The notes: generated from the sequence alone by a model not told the origin. Numbered from the stretch's first letter, positions 41,142-51,395 are shown. The stretch is DNA of 64,000 nt from Fulvia fulva (GCF_020509005.1 NC_063012.1:8742001-8806000); one strand, 5' to 3'. Translations and numbers: made by a program.

Positions 41142-41514
41142 TGTTATGTCTCGTTCCAGGGCTAGTCTCAAAGAGGAGATCAGTCAAGTCACGTGGCGGT
41201 ATTCTTTGGAGAGGCTGAAGCAAGCTGAGCGAAGATGAATGATTGAGATAGAAGTCGTATTCCAATCAGTGAGATAGTAACATGAGTTGAACGCCTCGAA
41301 GCCATAAGGGCATCTCGTCGTTCCTAAATACAAAGGAGACATCGCCATTCCAGGCGATGATCAATGTGATCAGTGTGATCAGTGTCGCTGAGCATACTGA
41401 TCACTGAGCACTGATCACCCCTGTCACGTGACAGGTGATCAGTTCTAGTGAGGCAGGGTCCCGTGACTCTACAGGTGAGGGTTGTTGGGGCAGCGCGCTG
41501 CTTAAACCGTAACA
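41142..41514 (-). repeat. Gypsy-E 5' LTR (373 bp)
   Basis: Same as 34446-34817 except one extra T (ttgttgggg versus ttgtgggg). The palindrome cctgtcacgtgacagg is at 41420-41435. Followed by the TSD ataga. Confidence 0.95.
41287..41330 (-). promoter_or_regulatory. Gypsy-E TATA-like box and predicted RNA 5' end
   Basis: Minus strand: TATTTA at 41330-41325, then GAGGCGTTCAA starting 33 nt later at 41297-41287. The latter pairs with the primer-binding site at 41131-41139. The spacing fits a TATA-to-start distance, so the transcript probably begins at about 41297. Confidence 0.55.
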
Positions 41515-41519
41515 ATAGA

Positions 41520-41570
41520 CAATAGCTTCATATCCCTAAACTTTTAAATAGTTAATAGTCAGTTTGATAC
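41520..41570 (-). pseudogene. Copia-B integrase relic, small piece between Gypsy-E and LINE-3
   Basis: The minus-strand reading (KAFNSIKLTINYLKV-stop-GYEAIVY, running from the LINE-3 target site) joins the integrase piece ending at 51382 to the one starting at 34445. Confidence 0.8.
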
Positions 41571-41584
41571 TATTAAAAGCCTTA
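41571..41584. repeat. 14-bp TSD of LINE-3 (left copy)
   Basis: tattaaaagcctta repeated exactly at 51382-51395, just after the (ATCT)n tail. Confidence 0.93.
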
Positions 41585-42704
41585 AGCCTTATAGATATCT
41601 TAGAGCGATTTTTGCCCCCCCCCTAAAACACGACACATTCGAAAGCTCTTATCGAGGCTATTCTAACGATATATAAAGCAGGCCACTACCCCTAGGATTA
41701 AGGGAGTTCTACCTCATTCAATCTGGATAGCTTAAAGCTCTCTTCACTCTATTTCTTTAGCTCTAAACGCCGCGGAGGTGCCTAGCTATATTAGGTAACT
41801 CCTAGGCGATAGTAGCCTAGGCTACGGTACTAACGGCGCCTACGGCTCTATAGGCGAAGCTCCCCTAAGACAACTAGTAGCAACTTATAGAGGACGCAAA
41901 AAGTATAGAAACTAACGATTAGCTCCCTTACCGGTCTCTATAGGTAATAATTACTTAGCTACGTACGGCGCTTATACTATCGTATTACCGAGGGCAATAA
42001 GAAATAAGGACGACGTCCTAGGCGATTAGTAAGGCCACCCGGGATCAACACCCCTATAGCTAGGCATCGGTCGTGGCATCGATACTAGGCCCCCGCCTAA
42101 CGTACGATATAGTTACGATCCGCATTATAGTAAAGGAAGACTAGGCCGAAGTTACGAAGCTATCGAACAAGGAGCTCGCCTAACGAATTAACTAACTAGG
42201 GGTGGTCGTAGTGAACTAATAGTCTAACGGTACTCTATAGATCTATACTAGCTCTACTACTACTAGGAGGTACCTAGAGGCATAGCTATAGTAGGTATCT
42301 AAGGTTGCGGTATTAGCGAAGGTCTTAACGAAGCAATTTACGATCCTAGTCTACGATATACCTAAGGAGTTCGACCTAACTAACTAAGGTCACCTACGCG
42401 CTCTCTAAGAGGACAACCCGGTCACTCTTAACTCTCTAATCTAGAAGGCGACTTAGCTCTATAGGAAACAGCTAGAAGGCAAGAAGGCCTCGGCGCTAAT
42501 AGTATAGCTATAAGACGCGAAAGCGGCGGATCTAGCGATAGAACAAGGCCTAGTCTAGTAATATAGCCTTAAGATAGTAGAAAAGCACTCCTTATCCTTT
42601 CGTGTCCTCTAATACTTTAAATACTAATAGTATAGACACCAAACCTATACGTATATAAACAAGTAGGCCTACTCGAACTATATAGGAGACTATATATCTA
42701 GGGA
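41585..42704 (+). pseudogene. LINE-3 5' region and ORF1 relic
   Basis: Saturated with TAG and TAA, so no frame can be followed for long. It begins with a possible 5' UTR (a run of nine C near 41624-41632). By position it is ORF1, interrupted by LINE-i. I could not recognise a domain in it. Confidence 0.55.
42691..42704. repeat. 14-bp TSD of LINE-i (left copy)
   Basis: tatatatctaggga repeated at 47565-47578. The target was already RIP-altered sequence, so LINE-i is younger than RIP here. The exact right border blends with the (ATCT)n tail. Confidence 0.88.
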
Positions 42705-42724
42705 ATAAGGTTCAGAGAGACACG

Positions 42725-43982
42725 ATGATAGCGATCGCAGGAAACGACCAGGAGCAGGAGAGTAACGAGTGGAAGGAGGTCTGCAGGAAGGCAGAAACAA
42801 TGGCAATGGCAGGAGATGGCGAGCACCCAGAAAGAGCACTTAAGGGGATGATTTTGGAGCTCCTTGGAGGGCTAAAGGCACTAAGGAGCCAAACAGGCAG
42901 ATCATTAACAGCACAGTAGCAGCAGCAGCAAAGAAGAGGACACAGGAAGGCCAGAAACTAAGCCAACCAACCTGGGCAGCAGTTGCATCCCAAAACCCTC
43001 CCCCCCAGAAAACAGCTATCAAGGTCTACATTTCCGACCAGCAAGAGCAGAAAGAGATTGAGGGCCTGTCAGGCAAGGAGATCATACAGAAGATTGGGAT
43101 ACAAGGCATGATTGGAGCCAGGAAAGAGAAGGGAGGTGTCCTTAAGCTGTTCACAGCACAGGAGCAAGACAGGAAGAGGCTAGAGACACAGAAGGAGTGG
43201 ACAGTCAAACTAGGCAAGACGGCTAAGGTCTCACACCAACAAAATATGGTTATTGCCTATGGGATGACCACAAAGTTTGACATTGAAGGAGACCTTAAGA
43301 GGCTGCAGGACCAGAACCAGGCTGTATGCCCAGGGCTATAGATCACAAAAGCAGCATGGGTCAACAGAAAGACAAAGGACACAAAGAGAGAGTCTTCTCA
43401 GTGCTCTGGATAGGCACTGTAGAACAGGCAAACACCGTGCTTGACAAGGGCATCTTCTGGGAATGCTAAAGAATGGACACAGAAATCTATAGAAGCACCC
43501 ACAGACTACTGCAATGCTTCAAGTGCCAACAGTATGGTCATATCTCTACTAGATGCCCAAGCCAAAAGGACACTTGTTCCCACTGTGCTGGTAGCCACAA
43601 AGTACAGAATTGCACAGCCCCAAAGAGTGAAGCCAGATGTGCATGCTGTGGAAAGAAACACCCTTCCTGGTCCCAAGACTGCACAGCTAGGATTGAGGCA
43701 AAGAGGAGGGCAAGAGAAGCCAGGATCAACACCCCTATCAGATTCCAGACAGGGACAATCACCCAAGAACCCCTAAGGACTGTCTACAACCCTCTGAAAA
43801 GAGGCAGAACAGAAGAGACCACACAGGCCCAAGGCCACCCTGCTATGGGTAGACCAAAATCAATTGTGGTTGCAGGAAGAGACCCGTCACAAAGCAGGCT
43901 CAACCTTACCACAATCCCAAATAGCAGCCAGCAGCAGGAAGCACGAGAAGACCAGCAGGAGACCAGCATGGATGAGTCATGA
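42725..43982 (+). pseudogene. LINE-i ORF1 (gag-like, broken)
   Basis: RNA-binding ORF1 protein. Starts at ATG 42725 (MIAIAGNDQEQ; homologous to the LINE-1 ORF1 start). Needs a frame change near 42897 to continue into the frame open to 43341, which stops at TAG 43339-43341; a second frame change near 43390; then TAA at 43467-43469. Both stops fit CAR to TAR. The last part (43473-43982) encodes three zinc knuckles: CFKCQQYGHISTRC, CSHCAGSHKVQNC and CACCGKKHPSWSQDC. The end TGA overlaps the ORF2 ATG as ATGA. Confidence 0.85.
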
Positions 43983-46900
43983 TTGAGACACCTAATCTTA
44001 CCACTATCCAGTACAACGTCAACAAAAGCCAGCACAAGGTCCAGAGAAGCTTTCTCCAAGCACTGGACCCAAAGAAACACCTAGTTATTGCAGTCCAGGA
44101 ACCTTGGATCAACAGCAAATCTAACAGACCATCTACTGCTAACGACCCAAGGTATCACACACTCCTAGCCAAACAAGGCACCCCTAGAACATGCATGTAC
44201 ATCAGCAAAGAGATGGCAACAGACAGCTGGGAACAAATCCAACAGGAAGGGGGAGACATCACCTCAGTCAGACTCAACACCAACCAAGGCAGCATCCACA
44301 TCCACAGTGTATACAACCCACCCCCCAGCTCCAGAAGCAGCACCCAGCTGGGCACACTACAACAGCTGCCAGACATCCTGCAGAGTGACTCCCAACACAT
44401 CGTGCTGGGAGACTTCAACTTGCACCATCCTACATGGGGATCAGACTTTGCACCTGCCCATCACTTCCTAGCTAACAGACTCCTCTCCACTACCCAAAGC
44501 AACAACATGCACCTAGTTACCCCAAAGGGCCTAACTACCTGGTCACAGAGAGCAAGCTCAAGCACCATTGACCTGTGCTTTGCATCACATGACCTGCAGC
44601 AGAAGGTCACCAGATGCTGGGTTAACCAGGACTTGGAGTCCTCATCAGATCACCTCCCAATTCAGGTGGAGTTTGAAACACAGACACAGCAGGAAGGAGA
44701 CCTAGAACCTCAGCTGGCCTGGAAGGCAGCCAACTGGGAACAGATCAGACAAGACCTGGAACAGAAGCTAGCTGGACTAGAGACCAGGAGACTGGAAACA
44801 GCCTTAGACATAGACCAAGCAGTGGCAGAACTGGTTAGAACAATGCAGGAAACTGCGGCAGCCCACACCAGAGAAAAGAAACAGTCACTGTACCAGAAGC
44901 CATTCTGGACAAAGGAATGCTCAGAGAAGGTCAAGGCAGCCAGGCAGGCCAGGAGAGCCCTTACCCAGAGCCACTCCCAGGAAGCATGGGACAGATACAA
45001 CCAGGCAACCAGAGACAAGAAGGCCCAGATCAAGAGGGACAAGATGCTGGAGTGGAGGTCAACAGTTGGATCCATTACCCAGAATCCTGAGAAGATGTGG
45101 AAACTAGCAAAGTGGGCAAGACAACCCACACAGGACAGAAACATGCTGCCCCAGTTTCCAAACATTGAAGACCAGGAAGGAGTAATCCAACACACTCTCC
45201 CAGGAAAGGCACAGGCATTGGGGAAACATTTCTTTGGCACACAGGTAGAAGCTGACCTGCAGGATCTGGAGGGCAGTGTGTATCCAACACCACTAGAGCA
45301 ATCCTGCACAGTGGGAGAGGGAGAGATCAAGAGCATCATTAAGACACTCTCAGGAAACAAGGCCCCAGGACCAGATGGGATTCCAAACTTGTTCATTAAG
45401 ACATGCAAGGACCAGATCTCCCCTGCACTGTCAAACATCTTTTCACAGTGCATGGCCCAAGGACACTGCCCTAAACACTTCAAGGAGTCACTGACTGTGG
45501 TCTTGAGAAAACCACAGAAAGAGGACTACACAAAGCTAAAGGCATACAGACCTATTGCCTTGCTCAACACACTAGGCAAACTCCTGGAAAAGATCATAGC
45601 AGAAAGGCTGACAAACCTAGCTGAAGAACATGGAATCCTTCCTGAAGAACAGATGGGAGGCAGGAAACAAAGATCAACACTAACAGCTGTGGAACTTATC
45701 ACAGAGCAGATCAAGACCCTATGGCACTTTGGGAACAACAAAGCAGCCACACTCCTCTCACTAGACATATCAGGAGCCTTTGACAATGTCTCACACCAGA
45801 GGCTGATCCACATCCTGAAACAGAAGGCTATCCCTAACTGGACAGTCCAGTTTATCCAGTCCTTCCTCAGAGGCAGAACCACAAGACTAAGACTGGGCAG
45901 ATACAAATCTGACAGCATGCCTACAGAGACAGGAATCCCACAGGGATCAACAATGTCTCCAATCCTGTTTCTCCTCTTTATAGCAGACCTGCCAGCAAAG
46001 CTAAACTCCAGAAACACATCAGCCTCAGGGTTTGTAGATGACACAAACATCCTAGCCTGGTCAGACAGCACAGAAGAGAACTGCAGAATCTTGCAGAAGA
46101 AACACAAGGAATGTGAGGAATGGGCCAGGAAACATGGAGCCAGATTTGCCCCAGAGAAGTATCAACTCATCCACTTCAGTAGAGCCAGAAACAGACACAA
46201 TATGCAAGCCCCAATCACTATTCAGGGACACACAACAGAACCCTCAAGTGAATTAAGGGTGCTAGGAATATGGATGGATCCAAAGCTCAGCTGGGGACCA
46301 CAGGTCAAGAAAGCACAGGCAAGAGCAGACAACAACAGGCAATCAATTGACAGGCTTACAGCCTCCACATGGGGAGCCACATTTGCGAAAGCAAAGGTTA
46401 TGTACAAGGCCATTGTGAAGCCAGCCATGCTATATGGAGCCCAGATCTGGTCAGCCCAAGACAAGATCCCAAAGAGAATTGCAGATCCCGTCAGCAGAGC
46501 CCAAGCCTCCTGTCTGAAAAAGGTGCTTGGAGCATACAAGTCAACTCCAACAAGGGTGGTCGAAATGGAGTCTGGCTCCCCACCAGCCAAGCTCTACCTT
46601 CAAGGGTTGAGATACCAGTATGCAGGAAAGACGTCTGCATACCCAGCCCAGCTAGTAATCCAGAAGGCAGTCAACAAAATCAGGAGCCAGTGCACAAGAA
46701 GGCACAGACAAGCAAGACCCAATCCAGCCCCACAGAAGCAGCAGGACCTGCAGAAGTTCAAAGAACTAACAGAACAGCTGCACCTAGCCCAGCAGGAACA
46801 GGACAGAAGGGCTCAAGGGAGAGGATCAGCAGCCAGCCAAGGGAAGAAGCAACAGTCTCTAGCTGAAAGGATGGCAGGACTCCTCTGGAAGACTGAATGG

Positions 46901-47224
46901 ACAAGAACCCCACAGAGGCCAGGAACCCCAAAGGCACTCCAACAGTTTGGTAGCCACAACTACCTACTGTACTCAGACCTGACCAGGTCAGAAGCAAGCA
47001 TAGCAATACAAATCCGCTCTGAACACATCGGAGTCAGGGCATACCTGCATCAGAGAAAAGCCCCAGGTATCGAAGACAAGAGTTGCCCATGCGGCTACCT
47101 GTCCCAGAATGTCGAACATAGACTTCTGGTTTGCAAAGAATGGAGTACAGGGAGAGGTGAATGGAGGGCAAGGGCAAGGAACAGAAACTTCCAAGCCATG
47201 ATCAGCAATAAGGGAGACCTCTAG
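43979..47224 (+). CDS. LINE-i ORF2: AP endonuclease-reverse transcriptase (1081 aa)
   Basis: Nicks the target DNA and reverse transcribes the element RNA there. Endonuclease 1-~232: YNVN at 12-15, QEPW at 40-43, GDFN at 144-147, SDH at 223-225. RT: KAPGPDGIP at 461-469, LDISGAFDNVSH at 595-606, GIPQGSTMSPILF at 652-664, FVDD at 685-688. A C-terminal Cys/His motif CPCGYLSQNVEHRLLVC at 1036-1052. I do not see an RNase H domain, which Neurospora Tad1 has. The stop TAG (47222-47224) is probably premature: the same frame runs on for 46 codons to TAG 47363-47365 and matches the LINE-1 tail (TRWI...LEQFSL, ending LGL..R-stop). Confidence 0.93.
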   Translation: MIETPNLTTIQYNVNKSQHKVQRSFLQALDPKKHLVIAVQEPWINSKSNRPSTANDPRYHTLLAKQGTPRTCMYISKEMATDSWEQIQQEGGDITSVRLNTNQGSIHIHSVYNPPPSSRSSTQLGTLQQLPDILQSDSQHIVLGDFNLHHPTWGSDFAPAHHFLANRLLSTTQSNNMHLVTPKGLTTWSQRASSSTIDLCFASHDLQQKVTRCWVNQDLESSSDHLPIQVEFETQTQQEGDLEPQLAWKAANWEQIRQDLEQKLAGLETRRLETALDIDQAVAELVRTMQETAAAHTREKKQSLYQKPFWTKECSEKVKAARQARRALTQSHSQEAWDRYNQATRDKKAQIKRDKMLEWRSTVGSITQNPEKMWKLAKWARQPTQDRNMLPQFPNIEDQEGVIQHTLPGKAQALGKHFFGTQVEADLQDLEGSVYPTPLEQSCTVGEGEIKSIIKTLSGNKAPGPDGIPNLFIKTCKDQISPALSNIFSQCMAQGHCPKHFKESLTVVLRKPQKEDYTKLKAYRPIALLNTLGKLLEKIIAERLTNLAEEHGILPEEQMGGRKQRSTLTAVELITEQIKTLWHFGNNKAATLLSLDISGAFDNVSHQRLIHILKQKAIPNWTVQFIQSFLRGRTTRLRLGRYKSDSMPTETGIPQGSTMSPILFLLFIADLPAKLNSRNTSASGFVDDTNILAWSDSTEENCRILQKKHKECEEWARKHGARFAPEKYQLIHFSRARNRHNMQAPITIQGHTTEPSSELRVLGIWMDPKLSWGPQVKKAQARADNNRQSIDRLTASTWGATFAKAKVMYKAIVKPAMLYGAQIWSAQDKIPKRIADPVSRAQASCLKKVLGAYKSTPTRVVEMESGSPPAKLYLQGLRYQYAGKTSAYPAQLVIQKAVNKIRSQCTRRHRQARPNPAPQKQQDLQKFKELTEQLHLAQQEQDRRAQGRGSAASQGKKQQSLAERMAGLLWKTEWTRTPQRPGTPKALQQFGSHNYLLYSDLTRSEASIAIQIRSEHIGVRAYLHQRKAPGIEDKSCPCGYLSQNVEHRLLVCKEWSTGRGEWRARARNRNFQAMISNKGDL

Positions 47225-47564
47225 AGAATTACAAGGTGGATCATCCACCAAGGATTTTTGGAGCAGTTCTCTCTTACTAGGGAAAGAGAGAGATGGATTG
47301 AGGAGAGAAAGAAGGAGGAGGAGAGCAGGAAGAGGGGGACAACTCTAGGGTTGCAGACAAGGTAGTCAGAGGCTAACCACCATGACACTAGTGCACCCTA
47401 ATGGAAGGAAAACTGAGAACTCATGGCAAGGAAGCTATTAGAGAAGGAGAGGAGGTTTTTACCTAGGAGTAGGTTTCCTACCTTATGTAGTAACATATAT
47501 AGACATAAACCCGCATGGGCCGGAGGGTACCACAACGGGTAAATGAATCATCTATCTATCTATC
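47225..47564 (+). other. LINE-i ORF2 tail and 3' UTR with (ATCT)n
   Basis: 47225-47362 keeps the ORF2 frame beyond the apparent stop. The 3' UTR follows and ends aatgaatcatctatctatc, shared with the 3' end of LINE-1 (aatgaataatctatctatc). The tetranucleotide tail takes the place of poly(A). Confidence 0.8.
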
Positions 47565-47578
47565 TATATATCTAGGGA

Positions 47579-50500
47579 CTATATATCGACTACGAGACGG
47601 TACGCGAACTGTCCGGGGCACTACCTATCGTATAGTACGGAATGCCTATAGCGGAAACTAGCGAAAAACAAGGCAATCACAAATAGAACCGTCGCCCTAA
47701 GATTCTACGGCGACCGTAAGGCTAGCCTATACCGGAACTAACTAGCGGCGGTCGGGTATAAGCGCCCTAGGGCCGAGAACGATATAAAGGATACGTAACC
47801 TAGGGCGTACGGGAGGCTACGTGCTCTACTAGCTACGGCGAGGGAATCTAACTAGGCCCGGCTCCCCTTTAGTATATAGCCGATAGGCGTAGACTAGGAC
47901 GTATAGGGTAGTAGGATATAGGACGCTATAGAGGAAATGATTATCGATACCGATAACTAGCCTCGACACGCTTAGTATTATCTAGTATAATGTTAACTAT
48001 AGTAAGGATATAGTCTAGAACCATTTCCTATACGAGGCGGACCTACGCGTCTACTACGTCCTTATAATCTAGGAGCTATAGATTAACCCGTACTATAAGA
48101 GACTAACGACCTATAAGTTACTAGGCTATACGACATACCTACGAGACGACGGTAGACCCCGTACGTACTTCTATATTAGCAAGGACATACTAGAATCCGA
48201 CTAGGAGGTAGTGTACTACGTAGATAAAGAAGGCGGGGGCGATATTACCTCCCTCTACGTAGGTAGTACCTAGATATACAACCTATATATAACCGCTAGC
48301 CTCGAGGTCTAGCCGCGACCTAGGGGTCTATAGACACCTAGACAGTGCGCTTAAGAGACAAGGGTACTATATCGTAGTAGGAGACTTTAATATATACTAC
48401 CCTTCCTAGGAAAGCCTTATATAGCCGCACCCTATAGCCGACGAAGTACTCGACTTAATAGCGAGCAACGTAATTGCCCTTAATACCCCGAAGGACCTAG
48501 GCACCTAGAAGAGAGGGGGACTCTAAGGCACGATCGACCTCTCCTAGATCTTAGATAGCTACTACTATACGGTAACCTACTATAGGATCGAATATAAACT
48601 CGAGGCGTCGTTAGACTATATACTAGTTAGGACCTCTATTACGATATAGATATAACGTATACTAGTGAGAACCCCTAAGCTAAACTAGGGAAAGGCCTAC
48701 TAGGCTAATATCTAGGCGTACCTCGATGACTCTAAGAGGCTAGTCTAGATCGCGTAGCAGCAATACAATAGTAAAGACGAGATAGACAAGGTAGTCTAGG
48801 GGTTAATAGACGAAATAAGAAAAGCGACCTTACTTCACGTTCCGCTTACCTAACTAACGACATAGTCTAAACTATACTAGACGCCGAAGTGCACTACGGT
48901 AGTAAGAGAAGTAAGGAGAGCCCGCCGGGTATAGACGAGTAGCTATAGCGAGGAGGCCTAGAACGTATATAGGGAGGCATACTAATAGAAGAAAGCTATA
49001 ATACGGAGGGAGAAAGTAGTCGGCTAGAGGGCTATAGTAGAAGAAATCGCCGGCAAGCTAGAGAGGATGTAGAAGCTAGCGAAATGGGCCCGATAGGACC
49101 CTATATAGGGCCCCTCCTTCTCTATCCTAGCGCTACAATCGCCTAGTAGCCCGGTTAGCGACCCCGAGGCTAAGGCGCGTCTACTAGCTAGTAAGTTCTT
49201 CCCGCCCCTAGTCGAGGCTAATCTAAGCAATATAAACAGCTCTACTCCCCTAGCCCCTAGTATTACGGTCTAATAGGAGGTGTCCGAGGGAGAAGTTGCC
49301 GCTATACTAAGGAAGTTACCGGCGAAGAAAGCCCCGGGGCCGGATAGGATCCTAAACGAGCTACTAAAGAAGTGTTGAGATTAACTAGCCCTAGTAGTTA
49401 TAGCGATCTTTAACGCCTACCTATAGACCGGATACTACCCGATAGTATTTAAACAATCGACGATAGTAGTCCTACGTAAGCCGTAAAAGGAAGACTATAC
49501 GTAGGTGAAGTCGTACCGCCTAATTACGCTCCTTAACACTCTTAGGAAGGCGCTCGAGAAGCTAGTTATAACGAGACTCTCCGAGGCGGTAGAGGAACAC
49601 TCCCTACTCCCGGACACCTAGATAGGTACGCGCCTATAGCGATCGACGCTATCCGCGATAGAACTTATTACCTCTTAGACATATCGGGAGCCTTTAACTA
49701 CGTGTCACACCCGCGGCTACTCTATATCCTAAGGTCGAAAGGACTCCCTAGGTAGCTTATTAACTTCGTACGGTCCTACCTCTAAAACCGTAGTACGTCG
49801 ATCCTAGTCGGCTAGTATAGAAGCCTATTTTAAGCAGTCTATACTAGAATCCCGTAAGGCTTAACGCTAGTACCTATTCTATTCCTCTTCTTTATAGCGA
49901 CGCTACTCCTAGCCCTAGAATCCTAGAACACCGCTACGAGCGGCTTCGTAGACGATATAAACATCCTAGCGTAGTCTTCCTCGACTAAGGAGAACTATAG
50001 GCTACTATAAGAGAAGTATAAGATCTACGAGGACTAGGCTAGGAGGCACGGGGCTCGGTTTGCCCTAGAAAAGTACAATCTAATACACTTTACGCGCCGG
50101 CTACGGTTCTACAATATATAAGCTTCTATCTAGATATAGGGGCACACGACTAACCCGGTAAATCAGCTTAGGATCCTCGGACTATAGGTAGACCCGGCGC
50201 TACGGTAGAGGAAGTACGTATAGGTAATATTACGGAAAGCTAAACAGAATATAGCATTATACTAGAGGCTTACTACGTCTATATAGGGGGTAGACTTCCG
50301 GTAGTTACGACTTCTATATACGGCTATTATACGGCTAGTCCTTACCTATAGTAGCTAAGTATAGTCCTTAGACGAGAGGACCTACCTATCGAAGGGACTC
50401 GTCGCGCCGCTAGCGAAGATCTAAAACTAATACCTAAGGAAGGTCACCGGGGTATATAAGTCGATACTAACGAGGATGCTTAAGTACGAGACCGCTATAC

Positions 50501-51381
50501 CGCCGATCGACCTATATATCTAGGGACTACGGACCTCCTACTTAGGTAAGTCGGCATAGTACCTAGTATAGAAGGTTATCGCTAGTATAGTCGTAAGGTC
50601 CCGTAAATTAGTACTAGCGTATAAGGGTATTCGACCCGGAAACGAGCCGAACTACCGGGTAAGGGACGAATAGCTAGTAATATAATAGGAAGGTAAGAAA
50701 TCGTTTATAGAGTAACTATAGAAAGAGAGGTAGAACAACTAGGTTATAGGGCATAGTAGACGCCCTTAGCTAGCGGGACAACCTAAGGAATAGTTAGCTA
50801 CGAAATCTGCGGTTAAGTACCCCCCGAAGCTTATCTACTACCGCCTTATAAGGGTATAGAGTAGTATAGTAACCTAACTACGAAGCGAACACATCGGCCT
50901 CTAGGGGTACCTATTATAGAGGAAGGTTCTAGAATACACGAATACTAGCTACCCCTACGGCTATCGCTCCTAGAACGTACGGTACGTACTTCTCGTCTGT
51001 CCGAGGTAGTCGCTAGGAAGGGGGGAGTAGATAGTAAAGGCGAGGAACCGGACGATTAGGGCACTTCTTAATAACGCTAAGGACCTACGGCGTATTACGA
51101 ACTAGATACTAGAGAAGGGCTAGCTAGAATAGTACCGCCTAGTAGGAATAGTGTAGGAAGAGAGGATACGACGTAGCGCGACGAGACCGGCTAGGAGCGG
51201 GGGCTAACGGGGTAGTGACATAGACTACGTACGTTTAGAGGGAAAGCTAAACTAGATAAGGAGTAGTTAGGGGCGGGAAGGGTTTTCACCTATTCGGGTT
51301 TCCCTTTATATATAACAATAGATATATACCTATATAGGCCGGATAGGGTCCTAGAACAGGGGAATGACAAATCTATCTATC
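47579..51381 (+). pseudogene. LINE-3 ORF2 relic (endonuclease-RT)
   Basis: The plus-strand reading shows a YNVN-like endonuclease start near 47990, RT motifs LDISGAF near 49675-49695, IPxG...LFLFFIATLL near 49850-49910, an intact FVDD at 49944-49955, and ARRHGARFALEKYNLIHFT near 50040-50090, the same order as in LINE-i ORF2. Broken by many TAG/TAA. The last few hundred bases are 3' UTR. Confidence 0.87.
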
Positions 51382-51395
51382 TATTAAAAGCCTTA

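Larger units (their letters stand above)
34446..41514 (-). mobile_element. Gypsy-E: undamaged Ty3/Gypsy chromovirus with an antisense ORF
   Basis: 7069 bp with LTRs of 372 and 373 bp, apparently differing by a single inserted T, so a recent insertion. Minus-strand gag and pol are both open and overlap as ATGA. The leader between LTR and gag is only 17 nt and contains the self-priming site. A third ORF on the plus strand lies between the 3' LTR and the pol end. There is no trace of RIP although the host Copia-B is saturated. Confidence 0.96.
42705..47564 (+). mobile_element. LINE-i: young Tad-like LINE, nearly undamaged
   Basis: 4860 bp with ORF1 and ORF2 and an (ATCT)n 3' tail. ORF2 is open over 1081 codons, but ORF1 has frameshifts and CAR-to-TAR type stops. 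CpG is strikingly rare (I count 3 in 43501-44100) and CpA/TpG are abundant, the reverse of the RIP'd DNA around it and unlike Copia-C and Gypsy-E. Arg is coded mainly by AGA/AGG. Confidence 0.93.
41585..51381 (+). mobile_element. LINE-3: RIP-damaged Tad-like LINE, split by LINE-i
   Basis: Plus strand, about 4.9 kb when 42705-47578 is removed. It ends in aaatctatctatctat (51370-51385). It is divergent from LINE-1/2/4 at the nucleotide level but has the same ORF1-ORF2 layout and tail type. GC- and CpG-rich, with nearly all CpA gone. Inserted into the Copia-B integrase region with a 14-bp TSD. Confidence 0.9.

Noticed and set aside
40681..41238. Plus-strand ORF of 185 codons over gag of Gypsy-E
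   Set aside because: Antisense shadow of gag that runs into the LTR; no recognisable domain.
41125..41265. N-terminal extension of Gypsy-E gag into the LTR
   Set aside because: The frame is open but begins with TTG inside the LTR; the first ATG is at 41124, directly after the primer-binding site, and gives a normal gag start.
44710..45483. Minus-strand ORF of 257 codons
   Set aside because: Shadow of LINE-i ORF2. The long antisense frame follows from its skewed codon use.
47540..47580. Tetranucleotide repeats (ATCT)n as a possible CRISPR or telomeric repeat
   Set aside because: They are the 3' tails of LINEs, adjoin TSDs, and occur only at the LINE ends.
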